A DNA stretch of 64,000 bases from UBA5158 sp963692955 (GTDB lineage: Bacteria > Pseudomonadota > Gammaproteobacteria > DSM-16500). A program made the position numbers and the translations under genes. The stretch covers positions 1,054,001 through 1,118,000 of the forward strand of contig OY843587.1 in NCBI GenBank assembly GCA_963692955.1, in the 5' to 3' direction. Positions 52,419 to 60,916 of this stretch are shown piece after piece (within the stretch, counting starts at the first letter, position 1; every line of letters starts with the position of its first letter). The notes under the pieces were generated by a model. It saw only the letters and a program-made list of their open reading frames with translations, was not told the origin of the DNA and made no database searches.

Positions 52419-55400
52419 AAAACTACACTGAAATTTTTATCAAACGGCCGGTCTTAAGTTCTGCAATCAGCTTACTAATCTTTATTATCGGCTTATTCTC
52501 ACTAACCGCGCTGCCACTGCGTTTATTTCCAGACATCGTCTCGCCCGTCATTGAAATTAATACCGTCTACACCGGCGCGAGCGCTGAAGTCATGAATAAT
52601 TATGTCACCGCCGTCATTGAAAATGCCTTAGCCGGCATCGACGGCGTAAACTACATGACCGCGTCGAGCAGCCAAGACATCAGTCAAATCAGCTTAATCA
52701 TGCGGCTTGGCTTCGATCCCAAAATAGCCTTAAGCGCTGTCATGGCAAAAGTCTCCGCCATGAGCGCGCAACTCCCGCGCGACGCGCAAAAACCTGAGAT
52801 TAGCGTGGGCAATGGCGATGGCGAGTCCGCGATGTATTTGGCGGTAACCAGCCAGCAACTAGACCGCCGCGAACTAGCAGAATACGTGCGTCAAGCAGTC
52901 AAGCCTAAACTTGACGCCATTAACGGTATATCCGCAGTCCAGATCCTAGGACGTACCAATGCCATGCGCTTATGGTTAAACCCAATTAAAATGGCGGCGC
53001 GCGGTGTGGTCGCTGAAGATATAAGCCGGGCTATCAATAATGAAAATGTCATTACCGCGGCGGGAAAAACCGACGGTCACGACACTTATTTCGATATTAC
53101 CGCGACTACAGATTTACACTCGGTCAAAGAATTCAATAATATTTTAATCAAAAGTCAAAACGGCAAGTATGTCCATCTCAGCGATATTGGCTATGCCGCG
53201 ACCGGCGATAAAGACAGCGTAATCAGCACATTTTATAATGGTCAGCCTGCGACTATGATCGCCATCAAATTATTACCCGAAGCAAATCCAGTCTTAGTGA
53301 CAGATCAAATAAAAAAAATCTTACCCGCCATCAACGCAGCATTGCCGCTTGATATTAAAATTTATAATGTCATTGATCAAGGACGCTATATCCACGCAGC
53401 GATTCACGAAGTCGTGAGGACTTTAATTATCACGATTGGCATCGTGACATTAGTTATCTATTTATTTCTAGGTTCGTTAAGAGCATTGTTAATACCCGTC
53501 ATCACCATTCCGTTATCGCTAATTGGCGTGTGTGGATTATTGTCTTTGCTGGGATTTTCCATCAACACATTGACTTTGTTAGCGATGGTCTTAGGAATTG
53601 GACTAGTCGTCGATGACGCGATCGTAATCGTAGAAAATATTTTTCGTCACATGGAAACTGGTATGTCAGTGCTCCGCTCTGTCATCGAAGGCACGCGTGA
53701 AGTTTCCTACTCGGTGATTGGCATGTCGATCACCTTGGCGGCTGTGTATGCCCCTATCGCTGTTTCAAAAGGACTGACCGGGCAGCTCTTCAAAGAATTT
53801 GCCTTTACACTTTCCGGGGCAGTCATATTATCCGGCATCATCGCGTTAACGTTAACGCCGATGCTATGCAGCCGGTGGTTGATTACGGATTCGTTAAAAA
53901 CTAAATTTATTCATCGCATCGAATCCTATCAAAAACAAATCCTCTATCGTTACCAGAGAATTTTACACGTCGCCCTGATAAATGCTAAAAAATGCCTATT
54001 TATCTGGGTGGGGATACTCGTATCACTCATTCTTTTATTTAATATTATTCCGAAGCAACTATCGCCTGAAGAAGACCAGGGTGTCTTAATAGCGATAAGT
54101 TCCGCGCCAAATTACACGAACGCCAATTTCATTAATAGATATGCTAACGAAGCCATGTCGAAATACGATTCTTTAAAAGAAAGCGATCAAAAAATCATGA
54201 TTGCCGGCGTGCCCTCAGAACATCAAGCACTGGCATTTATCAGCTTATACGACTGGGATAAACGCACTAAGTCGGCGATGGAATTGCAACCTGAATTACA
54301 AAAATTAGCCAATCAAGTGCCAGGCGTGCAAACCATTATTATCAATCCCCCCAGCTTGCCAGGCGAGGGCGATATGCCATTACAAATAGTTTTGAAATCC
54401 ACAGAACCTTATGAAGTTTTATATAACCAAGCGAATGCTATAATTGGAAGTGCCTGGGCCAGCCATCTTTTTAACTTTGTCCAACTTGATTTGAATTACG
54501 ATCAGCCGGTATTAAAATTACAGATTAATAAAAACGCCGCTACCGTTTTAGGTATCTCGATGCAAGAAATTTCCGCTGCGCTTAGCTTGATGTTAGGCGG
54601 CAATAAAATCCAAGAATATACGGAAAATAGTTCCAGTTATTTCGTGATCCCGCAAGCTGAGCCGCAATTTAGAACCAACCCAAGCGAACTTTATACTATT
54701 CATTTAAAAACCGCTTCAGGAAAATTGGTGCCTCTGTCTAGCGTCGCGAAAATTATTACCGCCGTGCAACCAGAACAATTGAACCAATTTCAAAAAATGA
54801 ATGCGATTACCATTACCGGCCAAATGGCGAAGCATAAAAGTTTGCAACAAGGTATACAGTTTTTTCAAAATGTAACGCAGCAAAAAGCCTATGACCAAAT
54901 CACGCTTGATTATTCAGGCGGCGCTAGACAATTCATGACGGAAGGGCAGAAGATGCCGGAAATTTTCTTGGCGGCACTTATTATTATCTTTATCGTCTTA
55001 GCTATACAATTCGAAAGTTACCGCTCGCCATTTATTATTTTATTAGGCAGCGCGCCGTTTGCGATTTTTTCCGCGTGTTTAGCGTTGGAATTAGGCGCCG
55101 GCTCACTCAATATTTACACGCAAATTGGTTTGCTAACGTTAGTTGGCTTGATTACTAAGCATGGAATTTTGATAACGGATTTTGCGAATAAAATGCAGCG
55201 CTCTGGCCTTTCGAAATACGAAGCTGTCGTTGCAGCCGCCAACATGCGCTTTAGGCCTATTTTAATGACCACAGCGGCGATGGTGTTAGGCGTGATGCCA
55301 TTGGTGTTAGCGAATGGGGCGGGAGCGGTAAGCAGGGGACAGTTAGGTATGGTCATAGCCAGCGGGATGTTTATCGGCACGATCTTAACAATGATCCTCT

Positions 55401-55498
55401 TGCCAGTGTTGTATTTATATATCGCTCCAGTGATAGGAGAAAATAAATTTATTAACATCCCGCATCATTCTTCTACGATTGAAACCGAAATTAATTGA
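52415..55498 (+). CDS. RND multidrug efflux pump, inner-membrane permease (AcrB/MexB type)
   Basis: A 1027-residue permease with the standard 12-helix plan and two large periplasmic loops. It begins MKNYTEIFIKRPVLSSAISL. The proton-relay helix 4 is intact: G-I-G-L-V-V-D-D-A-I-V-I-V-E-N-I-F-R. The second-half helices near 870-1010 (FIVLAIQFESYRSPFIILL, then GLITKHGILITDFANKM) match the family. The ATG at 52415 overlaps the adaptor's stop as ATGA, so the two are translationally coupled; frame-open residues upstream of it belong to the adaptor. It is convergent with the sensor-GGDEF gene, with an 8-bp overlap. Confidence 0.95.
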   Translation: MKNYTEIFIKRPVLSSAISLLIFIIGLFSLTALPLRLFPDIVSPVIEINTVYTGASAEVMNNYVTAVIENALAGIDGVNYMTASSSQDISQISLIMRLGFDPKIALSAVMAKVSAMSAQLPRDAQKPEISVGNGDGESAMYLAVTSQQLDRRELAEYVRQAVKPKLDAINGISAVQILGRTNAMRLWLNPIKMAARGVVAEDISRAINNENVITAAGKTDGHDTYFDITATTDLHSVKEFNNILIKSQNGKYVHLSDIGYAATGDKDSVISTFYNGQPATMIAIKLLPEANPVLVTDQIKKILPAINAALPLDIKIYNVIDQGRYIHAAIHEVVRTLIITIGIVTLVIYLFLGSLRALLIPVITIPLSLIGVCGLLSLLGFSINTLTLLAMVLGIGLVVDDAIVIVENIFRHMETGMSVLRSVIEGTREVSYSVIGMSITLAAVYAPIAVSKGLTGQLFKEFAFTLSGAVILSGIIALTLTPMLCSRWLITDSLKTKFIHRIESYQKQILYRYQRILHVALINAKKCLFIWVGILVSLILLFNIIPKQLSPEEDQGVLIAISSAPNYTNANFINRYANEAMSKYDSLKESDQKIMIAGVPSEHQALAFISLYDWDKRTKSAMELQPELQKLANQVPGVQTIIINPPSLPGEGDMPLQIVLKSTEPYEVLYNQANAIIGSAWASHLFNFVQLDLNYDQPVLKLQINKNAATVLGISMQEISAALSLMLGGNKIQEYTENSSSYFVIPQAEPQFRTNPSELYTIHLKTASGKLVPLSSVAKIITAVQPEQLNQFQKMNAITITGQMAKHKSLQQGIQFFQNVTQQKAYDQITLDYSGGARQFMTEGQKMPEIFLAALIIIFIVLAIQFESYRSPFIILLGSAPFAIFSACLALELGAGSLNIYTQIGLLTLVGLITKHGILITDFANKMQRSGLSKYEAVVAAANMRFRPILMTTAAMVLGVMPLVLANGAGAVSRGQLGMVIASGMFIGTILTMILLPVLYLYIAPVIGENKFINIPHHSSTIETEIN

Positions 55499-58247
55499 AA
55501 AAACAAAATTTACTTTTGCCGGATTTTTTCGCTACATACATAGCATCGTCAGCTTTGGTAATTAAATCTTTTAGAGAGGTTGTGTCCTCCGGATAATTGA
55601 CTATACCAATGCTGCCACCGATAGTGATGGTATGTTCGTAAATGGGAAAAGGTCGCACTAGCGCGCTCAAGATTAACGTCGCGATCATGGCCGCCTCTTT
55701 TTTATGACGTAAATTTACTAAAATCACGGCGAACTCATCGCCACCCACGCGCGCCACGAAATTCTGTTCACCAACGCACTTCAGCAAACGCTTGCTGACT
55801 TTTCTTAGTAACTCATCGCCAGCTTCGTGGCCATATAAATCATTAACCGGTTTAAATCCATCTAAGTCGATAGACATCAGACTAACGGATAAATTCATTT
55901 TATCCGCTTGGATTAACGCATTCTTTAACAATTCAGAAAATAATAAACGGTTTGGCAAGTCGGTCAAAATATCATAATTCGCTTGATGCTTGATTATGCT
56001 TTCCGTATTTTTACGCTCAGTGATATCACGCACGATGGCGATCGCTTCTAATCTATTTTGCATGCGGACCGTGGAGATAGAAATTTCTATCGGAAATTCT
56101 TGTCCGGAACTTTTCAAGGCGGTGATTTCGTTTGTCTTGCCGATCAACGGTCCTTCGCGTGTCTGCTTTGCATGGTTGAAGTCACTTTTATAAGATTCAA
56201 TAAAACGTTTTGGAATAATCAAATCATAAATGAATTTATCCAAGACTTCTTGTAATGTAAATCCAAAAATTTCCGACGCCGCGGGGTTCCAAAAAACTAT
56301 TCGATCATCGCTATCCAGCATGATAATCGCATCTTTAGCCGAAACGGTGATAGCTTGAAAGCGCATTTCTAAAATTTCTTGTTTCTTGATCGCGTTCACT
56401 AAATGTTCTCGTTCTTGACGCGCTTTAATCCATAAATATTGCACCAGAGCCAGCAACAACGTGATGGCCAAGCCGAAAGCTAACAAGAATGACGGAAAAA
56501 TAATTCCATAGATTTGCAAATAGCGATCCGTTGGCCACAAATTTAATTCGAGATTTTTATCAATCAATTGCAGTGGCACGGTACTAATCCAATTCGAGGC
56601 GAGTACTTCTCCTATACCAGGTTGAATTTCCAACGATTGATTATCTCTAGTTAATGACGCTTCATAATATTTATTATTTTCAGACAGCAGACCATCGCGC
56701 ATTAAATTTTGAATATTAATTAATTCGATGAGAGTATTCTCCGCCGCATACCTCACAAGACATATATTGGTGAGAGCGTTTTGATCCGGAATACCGATAT
56801 AAAAATCATTAGCATGATGTACTGCGAGTGCTTGGCTTAAACATTTTTTCATAATGATGAGATTTTCACCGCTATGCGCAGCAACTTTATTAACAACCCG
56901 CCAGTCAGGGAAACTATTATTATTTTCTACTATGGCAATAGCGTCATAGATTTTAGTATTATCTAAATATAATTTCGCATCGTACTCCCAACGCGGTATC
57001 GAAAGCGGTTTTTGAAATTCTAATCTTTTTTGCATATGGAACAGCGATGTTTCGTAGCTTTTGATGCGGTCGGTAATTTTATCTTTGATTTGGTTGGCGT
57101 CATAGGCTGTTTTTAACGTTAGTTTGCGATCTTCTTCCGCCGCTAGCGCTTGCCACAACATGAGAAAAAACACACTACCTAACAAGGCAATCAATAAAGG
57201 AATGAAGTTAATGGTAAATACATCTTTTGAAATGGCTCTTAATGAAAAAGACAATAACCCGGTTCCCGCTAGTGTCATGCAGGAAGCCGTAATAATATTC
57301 ATGCCGGTCAGCATTCCCCAATTGTATGCGGTAGGTATGTTTGCCGCGTACCCGACGAGAGCGATCAGGCCGAGCATCAAGATAAAAGAACTGCAAATCA
57401 CCGCTAAAATTTGTTGATAACGGAATAAAATATTCTCAGCATTTAAAAATAACGCCATACTGCCAATCATAAAACATAATGCCGTGTTGGGCGCCATCCG
57501 TCCGGGATGAGAAGAGTGTGACACGGTAAAAGGTTTTATGAATAGTTGATCGATACCAAAATTGGTAGAAAAAACATATTGCAGCAACGTCATGGAACTC
57601 AATAAAAAAACCAGAGGCGCAAGCACCAAAGAAATTCGTGGGTACTTATGCAACGACACAATACCCGTCCCTAACAACAGAAACCCTAACGCCGTATTAT
57701 ATTGTACCGGCGGAAAATGGGGGAGGACTTGTACTAATAAATTGGAATGTACATACCAGCCATATAAAACCATGCTAGCTAGCAAAATAATAATTAAACC
57801 ACTGGTATATAACAGCCAACGTATCAGCTTGGATATGTGATGGGATTCCAAACTTTGTTTCTGAATAGTGCTTAGGATGATATCGGCTAAATAGGTCGGG
57901 GAGGTTTCCGATTTAACCAGATAGTGGTTGGCCCCTGCGTCCACAGCATTCTCTGCGGCATTTTTATTTCCGTACGCGGTCAAGATTACAATAGGTATAG
58001 TGTCTTGCACAGAATTCTTTAACGTTTTTATTAAATCATTGCCTGAACTACCGGGTAAGTTAATATCGAGAATGATACAGTCGATTGATTTTTCCTGCAG
58101 TGCGCGTAGCGCCTCGATTTCATTGCTTGCTTCGATAATACTAAATGGAACATTCAAGGCTTTTTTTAGCATATATTTGCAGGCGGCGCGGTCCGTTTCG
58201 TTCGCGTCGACGATCAAGAAATAAAACTTTCTCGCGGTTCGGACCAT
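55491..58247 (-). CDS. Hybrid REC - membrane sensor - PAS - GGDEF diguanylate cyclase
   Basis: A 918-residue protein with an unusual order: an N-terminal receiver domain (1-125; D14, phospho-acceptor D61 in ILDINLPG, T90, K112), then about eight membrane helices (about 140-375), a periplasmic CHASE-like sensor (about 380-570), one more helix (near 575-598), a PAS domain (about 620-730) and a GGDEF domain (about 755-918) with intact GGDEF near 835. The I-site position reads V-G-E-Q, so no product inhibition is expected. There is no EAL domain. It should synthesise c-di-GMP in answer to a phosphorelay and a periplasmic ligand. GGA lies a few bases before the ATG. Divergent from the porin gene. 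Confidence 0.9.
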   Translation of the reverse strand: MVRTARKFYFLIVDANETDRAACKYMLKKALNVPFSIIEASNEIEALRALQEKSIDCIILDINLPGSSGNDLIKTLKNSVQDTIPIVILTAYGNKNAAENAVDAGANHYLVKSETSPTYLADIILSTIQKQSLESHHISKLIRWLLYTSGLIIILLASMVLYGWYVHSNLLVQVLPHFPPVQYNTALGFLLLGTGIVSLHKYPRISLVLAPLVFLLSSMTLLQYVFSTNFGIDQLFIKPFTVSHSSHPGRMAPNTALCFMIGSMALFLNAENILFRYQQILAVICSSFILMLGLIALVGYAANIPTAYNWGMLTGMNIITASCMTLAGTGLLSFSLRAISKDVFTINFIPLLIALLGSVFFLMLWQALAAEEDRKLTLKTAYDANQIKDKITDRIKSYETSLFHMQKRLEFQKPLSIPRWEYDAKLYLDNTKIYDAIAIVENNNSFPDWRVVNKVAAHSGENLIIMKKCLSQALAVHHANDFYIGIPDQNALTNICLVRYAAENTLIELINIQNLMRDGLLSENNKYYEASLTRDNQSLEIQPGIGEVLASNWISTVPLQLIDKNLELNLWPTDRYLQIYGIIFPSFLLAFGLAITLLLALVQYLWIKARQEREHLVNAIKKQEILEMRFQAITVSAKDAIIMLDSDDRIVFWNPAASEIFGFTLQEVLDKFIYDLIIPKRFIESYKSDFNHAKQTREGPLIGKTNEITALKSSGQEFPIEISISTVRMQNRLEAIAIVRDITERKNTESIIKHQANYDILTDLPNRLLFSELLKNALIQADKMNLSVSLMSIDLDGFKPVNDLYGHEAGDELLRKVSKRLLKCVGEQNFVARVGGDEFAVILVNLRHKKEAAMIATLILSALVRPFPIYEHTITIGGSIGIVNYPEDTTSLKDLITKADDAMYVAKKSGKSKFCFFN

Positions 58248-58393
58248 AAGATTCCATTCTTAAATAGACTCGTTCCTATTTTTATAATGAACTATTGTAG
58301 ATTAAATGCAATCATTGATTGCCATCTTTGATCACGGTATCTACAATAATGTTTTTCATATGGACTGTATTTTTTAAATGGATGGTGCGCTGA

Positions 58394-59743
58394 ATGCGTA
58401 TTCTCAGAAAAATTGTATTTTTCACGAGCGTAAGCTTGGCTTTTGTTTCTCAGGGAGCAATCGCTGATATCAACGCCGCGAGTAACAAAGCCGCGGCTGG
58501 CCACCATACGGTTTCTAGTTTCAACGCTCCACCCTTGCCGCCGAAACCCGCCGCCGTTCCACAGTTAATACCGCATGTGAAAATCGATGGTGATATTCGC
58601 GCTTACTTTTTTGATCGTGAGTACAGTAATCCAGCGTTAGATACGCAAGACGCATTGTCGTTCGGCGGCAAAATAAATATGCTGACCGATCCTTTTTTAA
58701 ATGGCTTTCGCGTTGGCGCGACGGTTTATACCGCGCAGCCGTTTGGTTTGAATTCGCATAACCCGATGCGCGCCGATAAATCTTTGCCAAGCAGCCCTGT
58801 GACGACATTAGGGCAAGCATTTTTACAATATCAAAATACAATGTTGTTAGGCCGGATTGGTAATCAAACGATTGATACGCCATGGCTTAATCAAGCTGAT
58901 TCACGCATGATCCCCGCGGCTTACCAAGGAATTTATGCAACCCTGAATCCCACGCATGATTTAACTTTTACGGGCATGCGCATCATACGATTTAAACCGC
59001 GTATTGCTAGCCGTTTTACACAAACCAATCTCTATAATTCCACCAATTTGGTCACGACCGTTGCCTCTGTTGGCAATAAAACTGATATTGGCACGCTAAC
59101 ATTTGGCGCGCAGTTTCAACATGGCGGCTTAAACGCTTCACTCTGGGAATACAAATTTTATAATTACTCAAATTTAGCTTATGCGGATTTCGGCTATAAA
59201 TGGAATACCCAAAGTTGGTTAAAACCAGTCGTGGGCGCGCAAGCCGGTACGCAATGGGGGGACGGCAATAATGTGTTGCAAAGTGTCGGCGCGGGAACTC
59301 CGTATGGTTCCGTCTTCGGCGCTTTAATCGGCGCTGAAATTGCCGACGCCAAAATTAGCTTAGCCTATAACCTATTACCCAAGCGCAGTGGCGCATTCCA
59401 TAACGGTGATATTATTTCTCCGTACACATCAGGGTATGAATCTGATCCACTTTACACGACTGAAATGATTTCGGGATTAATAGAAAAAGCCGCCGGCTCT
59501 GCGATAAAATTTAAATTGCAATTTGATTTATTTCAAAAACAAATGCAGCTATCCGCAAGCTATGCCTATTACCATACGCAACCATTTACGCCTAATACCG
59601 ATGAAACGAATTTCGATGCGATGTATTTACCAAACGGCATTTTTAAAAATCTCTCGCTCCGTTACCGCGTAGGATTTCTAAGCGGCAATCCGGCCGGACA
59701 TTTTGTTTATAATCGGTTGATGTTTCAATATAGTTTTGCATGA
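58394..59743 (+). CDS. OprD-like outer-membrane porin
   Basis: A 449-residue barrel protein with a signal peptide (1-25, GAIA-D), a Pro-rich stretch (about 45-62) and then strands in the OprD arrangement: F-G-G-K-I-N-M, L-G-R-I-G-N-Q-T-I-D-T-P-W-L and Q-A-D-S-R-M-I-P-A-A-Y-Q-G, the last two matching the OprD pattern of a channel strand followed by a D-x-R-x-x-P loop. It ends with FVYNRLMFQYSFA, carrying aromatic residues close to the C-terminus. OprD porins pass basic amino acids, small peptides or aromatic acids; the substrate here is unknown. Confidence 0.8.
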   Translation: MRILRKIVFFTSVSLAFVSQGAIADINAASNKAAAGHHTVSSFNAPPLPPKPAAVPQLIPHVKIDGDIRAYFFDREYSNPALDTQDALSFGGKINMLTDPFLNGFRVGATVYTAQPFGLNSHNPMRADKSLPSSPVTTLGQAFLQYQNTMLLGRIGNQTIDTPWLNQADSRMIPAAYQGIYATLNPTHDLTFTGMRIIRFKPRIASRFTQTNLYNSTNLVTTVASVGNKTDIGTLTFGAQFQHGGLNASLWEYKFYNYSNLAYADFGYKWNTQSWLKPVVGAQAGTQWGDGNNVLQSVGAGTPYGSVFGALIGAEIADAKISLAYNLLPKRSGAFHNGDIISPYTSGYESDPLYTTEMISGLIEKAAGSAIKFKLQFDLFQKQMQLSASYAYYHTQPFTPNTDETNFDAMYLPNGIFKNLSLRYRVGFLSGNPAGHFVYNRLMFQYSFA

Positions 59744-59757
59744 GGATAATTCTTCGA

Positions 59758-60162
59758 TCAAAACTTTTGGCTTTTTACCTTGCCATCAAACTGCAAACAA
59801 TCCTTAATTCGGATGCGTTGAATTTCACTTAATTCATCAAGTAAAAAGTAACGATACTCAGTATGTTCCGAACTTAAAATAATTTTAGTATTATCTGGAA
59901 TTTCACAGCGAAATAAACAAGCTTGGGCGTTATACGCTTTGTGGAAATACATCCCGCTCATGTACAGAATATTAATGTTTACCCCCAATTCCTCCTGACA
60001 TTCACGGCTTAATGCTTCATGAATTGTTTCGCCGGGATCAAGCGCACCGCCAGGAATTTCCCAGCGTTGGCCTTCATATGAAGATTTAACTTGTAAAATT
60101 TTTCCGTCATTATCAGTAATAACTGCATGCGCACTTAATCGAAATAAGTCATCGAAAGCCAT
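59758..60162 (-). CDS. Nudix hydrolase
   Basis: A 134-residue protein with a perfect Nudix box: G-A-L-D-P-G-E-x7-R-E-C-Q-E-E-L-G-V (Gx5Ex7REUXEEXGU), residues about 38-60. Nudix enzymes cleave nucleoside diphosphates linked to another group (for example oxidised dNTPs, NDP-sugars, NADH); the substrate here is unknown. It has no other domain and is a typical small single-domain member. No good ribosome binding site is seen. Convergent with the porin gene, 14 bp apart, and downstream of a small unknown gene on the same strand. Confidence 0.93.
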   Translation of the reverse strand: MAFDDLFRLSAHAVITDNDGKILQVKSSYEGQRWEIPGGALDPGETIHEALSRECQEELGVNINILYMSGMYFHKAYNAQACLFRCEIPDNTKIILSSEHTEYRYFLLDELSEIQRIRIKDCLQFDGKVKSQKF

Positions 60163-60252
60163 GATGTTTACGCCGTGTGGATTTGTTTTACGGAGTATAG
60201 CATTGGCGTTAGGTTAATTCACTCAGCTCGATTAAGGCGCCAATCAGTTATT

Positions 60253-60690
60253 CTACCTACGCTTACTGCTCATACTGGTATGCTTGTCTTGTTTAGCAGA
60301 GGCTTTTGTATTAACTCCAGGATAGAAAGTTAATTGTGAAGCGTTAGCATAAGCAAAAGAAAATGCGCTACCTGAAGACGAAGACCGTCCAGAGCCGGCG
60401 TAATGATCGCCCGTCATAGAGCCTGAGGATTGGCTTCCGGTTAATAAATGAGGGTGACCATTCGTCAATTCTCTAATATTTTTTTCTAAAGCAGTTAGCA
60501 TGCTGCTCGCTATGTTGAATTGACTTAGCATAGACAGATGGTCTTCTTGCGTGATGTTATTAATAAGTGCTTGTCTGGTTTTTATTAAATGTTCAATCTG
60601 TTGAGATAATAGGGCTTTTTGTTCTAACGCTTGTTGATATAATTGTTCTGGAGTCGCATCGTTTTTTAAATTTGTAAATACTGAAAACAT
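60253..60690 (-). CDS. Small protein of unknown function: coiled coil plus Ser/Gly tail
   Basis: A 145-residue protein. AGAGGA lies several bases before the ATG. Residues 15-75 form an amphipathic helical region with many Gln, Leu and Ala, probably a coiled coil (YQQALEQKALLSQQIEHLIK). The second half is Ser/Gly/Thr-rich and disordered (TGSQSSGSMTGDHYAGSGRS), ending basic (SSKRR). No signal peptide or membrane segment. It lies 90 bp upstream of the Nudix gene on the same strand. No family recognised. Confidence 0.6.
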   Translation of the reverse strand: MFSVFTNLKNDATPEQLYQQALEQKALLSQQIEHLIKTRQALINNITQEDHLSMLSQFNIASSMLTALEKNIRELTNGHPHLLTGSQSSGSMTGDHYAGSGRSSSSGSAFSFAYANASQLTFYPGVNTKASAKQDKHTSMSSKRR

Positions 60691-60916
60691 GGGTTCCTCT
60701 TTTTATGTGATTTCAAGATCATAGTACTTTATCACAGCTAATCTAAACAATTTACAAAATTTAGTGTCAAAAAAGACAGTATTTTTTTCTAACAAACCAT
60801 TTCGGAATTTTATAACCCTTTGTTTTTTATATAAATATTAACATTCTGCCGCTAATTATACCTTAATATTCGCTCTGTATAATAGTCCTGCATACACAGC
60901 GAAATCGAGGAGTAAA

